Assembly (NCBI GenBank): GCA_964353405.1
Contig: CAYGWJ010000452.1
Location: 1 to 13,878 of the forward strand
DNA: 13,878 nucleotides
Source of the DNA: JBGLNJ01 sp964353405
Lineage (GTDB): Bacteria; Chloroflexota; Anaerolineae; Fen-1058
Direction: 5' to 3'
Position 1 is the first letter of the stretch. The number at the start of each line of letters is the position of its first letter. Below, piece by piece: positions 12,322 through 13,878 of this stretch. Made by a program: the position numbers and the translations under genes. A model generated the notes under the pieces. The model was given only the letters and a program-made list of their open reading frames with translations, had not been told where the DNA came from and ran no database searches.

Positions 12322-12349
12322 TTGGCAAGCTTTCGTCATGATTTATACT
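12322..12349 (+). promoter_or_regulatory. Promoter of ACAD3
   Basis: TTGGCA (12322-12327) and TATACT (12344-12349) are 16 bp apart. The -10 word is the same as in the operon promoter at 185. The start would fall near 12356, right at the SD (AGGAGG, 12356-12361), so the leader would be only about 11 nt. No operator-like palindrome matching 188-204 is seen here. Confidence 0.65.
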
Positions 12350-12366
12350 CATCACAGGAGGATACC

Positions 12367-13878
12367 ATGCTTCTCTTGAATCCCAAGAAACTCTCCCGTT
12401 TCTATCCCGACGAACGCTCGCGCGAGATCATGCTCAAAACCATCGAATTCTTTGAGGCCAAGGGCAAGCGCAAGCTCAAGGCCGATGACCGCGAGCGCGT
12501 CTGGAATGACGATTTCGTCGAATTCCAAAAGCAAAACCGGCTTTTCTATCACCTTCTCACGCCATCCGGTTATGGCGAGGCTGACTGCCGATGGGACACG
12601 TGGCGCAACTGCGAGTTTAACGAAATCCTCGCGTTCTACGGGCTGTGCTACTGGTACACCTGGCAAGTGTCCATCCTCGGCCTCGGCCCGATCTGGCAAA
12701 GCGCGAACGAAGAGCTCAAGCGCAAGGCGGCGCAGTTGCTCAAGGATGGCGAGGTGTTTGCGTTTGGCCTTTCGGAGCGAGCGCACGGCGCGGACGTCTA
12801 TTCGACCGAGATGTGCCTTACGCCCCAGCCCGATGGAACCTATCTCGCCAACGGCGAAAAGTATTACATCGGCAACGGCAACAAAGCGCCGATGGTTTCG
12901 ACATTCGGCAAGTTCGCGGGCACGGGTGAGTACGTGTTCTTTACCGCCGACTATCGCCACAGGAACTATGACCTCATCGGCAATGTCTGCACGCAGACAC
13001 AAAACTATGTTGCCAATTTCGCGCTGCACGATTATCCCGTCGCCGAAGCGGACATTCTCTCGAAAGGACAAGCCGCCTGGGACGCCGCGCTCAACACGGT
13101 CAACATCGGCAAGTACAATTTAGGCTGGGCGTCCATAGGCATTTGCACGCACGCCTTTTACGAAGCGATCCATCACGCCGCCTATCGCAAGCTATATGGC
13201 ATGGCCGTGACCGATTTCCCGCACGTCCGGCAAATGTTCACCGAAGCCTATGCGCGCCTGGTGGCGATGAAACTGTTCGCGCTGCGGGCGGCCGATTACA
13301 TGCGCTCGGCTTCGCTGCAGGACCGGCGCTATCTGCTTTTCAATCCCATCGTCAAGATGAAGGTGACGACGCAGGGCGAAGAGGTCATCAACCTGCTGTG
13401 GGACGTCATCGCCGCCAAGGGCTTTGAGAAGGACATGTACTTTGAAATGGCCGCGCGGGACATTCGCGCGCTGCCCAAGCTTGAGGGAACGGTGCACGTC
13501 AACATTGCCCTCATCGTCAAGTTCATGGCAAACTATTTCTTCAATCCCGCCGAGTACCCAGAGGTGCCTCAGCGCAGCGATGCGGCGAATGATGACTTTC
13601 TCTTCCATCAAGGGCCGGCCAAGGGCCTGGGACAGATTCGGTTCCACGACTACGGACCTGTCTATGATCAATATGATTTACCCAACGTCAATCTGTTCAA
13701 GGAACAAATCAAGGTGTTCAAAGAGCTGCTCGCGCGGGCGACGCCCAGCGAGGCTCAACAAAAGGATACCGATTTCCTTTTGACCTTAGGCGAGGCGTTT
13801 ACGCTCGTGGTGTATGGGCAGCTCATTCTGGAGAATGCCAGGCTGTACGGCGTGGACGATGACACCGTGGATCAGATC
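12367..13878 (+). CDS. Long acyl-CoA dehydrogenase (ACAD3), 3' end outside the window
   Basis: The frame is open from ATG 12367 to the window's end, 504 codons without a stop, with AGGAGG 5 nt before the ATG. It is longer than the usual 380-390 and belongs with the extended (about 550-600 aa) acyl-CoA dehydrogenases of Actinobacteria and Chloroflexota. Motifs: VFAFGLSERAHGADVYST (130-147) in place of LTEPxAGSD, GEKYYIGNG in the beta domain, and LPKLEGTVHVNIALIVKF with Glu373 as the expected catalytic base. The C-terminal part past about 395 is an extension absent in ACAD1 and ACAD2. It is separated from the beta-oxidation operon by the toxin-antitoxin island and has its own promoter. Substrate is unknown; electrons may go to the ETF encoded upstream. 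Confidence 0.9.
   Translation, partial: MLLLNPKKLSRFYPDERSREIMLKTIEFFEAKGKRKLKADDRERVWNDDFVEFQKQNRLFYHLLTPSGYGEADCRWDTWRNCEFNEILAFYGLCYWYTWQVSILGLGPIWQSANEELKRKAAQLLKDGEVFAFGLSERAHGADVYSTEMCLTPQPDGTYLANGEKYYIGNGNKAPMVSTFGKFAGTGEYVFFTADYRHRNYDLIGNVCTQTQNYVANFALHDYPVAEADILSKGQAAWDAALNTVNIGKYNLGWASIGICTHAFYEAIHHAAYRKLYGMAVTDFPHVRQMFTEAYARLVAMKLFALRAADYMRSASLQDRRYLLFNPIVKMKVTTQGEEVINLLWDVIAAKGFEKDMYFEMAARDIRALPKLEGTVHVNIALIVKFMANYFFNPAEYPEVPQRSDAANDDFLFHQGPAKGLGQIRFHDYGPVYDQYDLPNVNLFKEQIKVFKELLARATPSEAQQKDTDFLLTLGEAFTLVVYGQLILENARLYGVDDDTVDQI

Noticed and set aside
9018..12340. Insertion sequence or integron in the toxin-antitoxin island
   Set aside because: No transposase, integrase, attC-like site or terminal inverted repeats were seen; only the etfA tail repeat brackets one part.

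Overview
The window looks like a chromosomal piece of a GC-rich bacterium. The mix of a discrete-gene beta-oxidation operon, a roughly 0.5-1 kDa-scale litter of small toxin-antitoxin genes, a XisH/XisI pair (typical of Cyanobacteria and Chloroflexota) and a very long acyl-CoA dehydrogenase makes Chloroflexota (Anaerolineae-like) my best guess. That placement is inference from gene content; no rRNA or marker gene is present.

Region 1 (1-9017) is a fatty-acid / acyl-CoA beta-oxidation operon, all on the + strand. A textbook sigma70-type promoter (TTGACA-17-TATACT) overlaps a 17-bp palindromic operator, followed by a TetR-family regulator, a thiolase, a two-domain 3-hydroxyacyl-CoA dehydrogenase, an enoyl-CoA hydratase, an acyl-CoA dehydrogenase (ACAD1), two tiny coupled ORFs, a second acyl-CoA dehydrogenase (ACAD2), and both subunits of the electron-transfer flavoprotein (etfB, etfA). 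Together these give every step of one beta-oxidation turn (oxidation, hydration, oxidation, thiolysis) plus the electron acceptor for the dehydrogenases; an acyl-CoA ligase and an ETF:quinone oxidoreductase are not in the window. ACAD1 lacks the catalytic glutamate at both positions known to me for the family.

Between many of these genes sit fold-back repeat elements made of 7- or 8-nt units, placed between one gene's stop codon and the next gene's ribosome binding site. Two of them (7073-7149 and 7920-7996) are each exactly eleven heptamers (77 nt) with different unit sequences; a third (4224-4310) uses octamers and forms a perfect 19-bp stem. They share architecture but not sequence, and are the most unusual structural signal here.

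Region 2 (9018-12340) is an island of small toxin-antitoxin-type genes, several of them broken: an intact RelB/RelE-like pair, a 66-bp second copy of the 3' end of etfA that differs from the first only at synonymous sites, an orphan antitoxin split by one extra T in a T5 run, an intact xisH-xisI pair, a probably N-truncated nuclease-like ORF, a DUF433 antitoxin without its usual toxin, and a DUF4258 toxin stub collapsed onto a YgiT-type zinc-finger antitoxin. The synonymous-only etfA duplication suggests the island was built by recombination between diverged copies of this locus.

Region 3 (12322-13878) has its own promoter and begins a long acyl-CoA dehydrogenase (ACAD3), which runs off the right edge. 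No rRNA, tRNA, transposase, integrase or CRISPR array was recognised.
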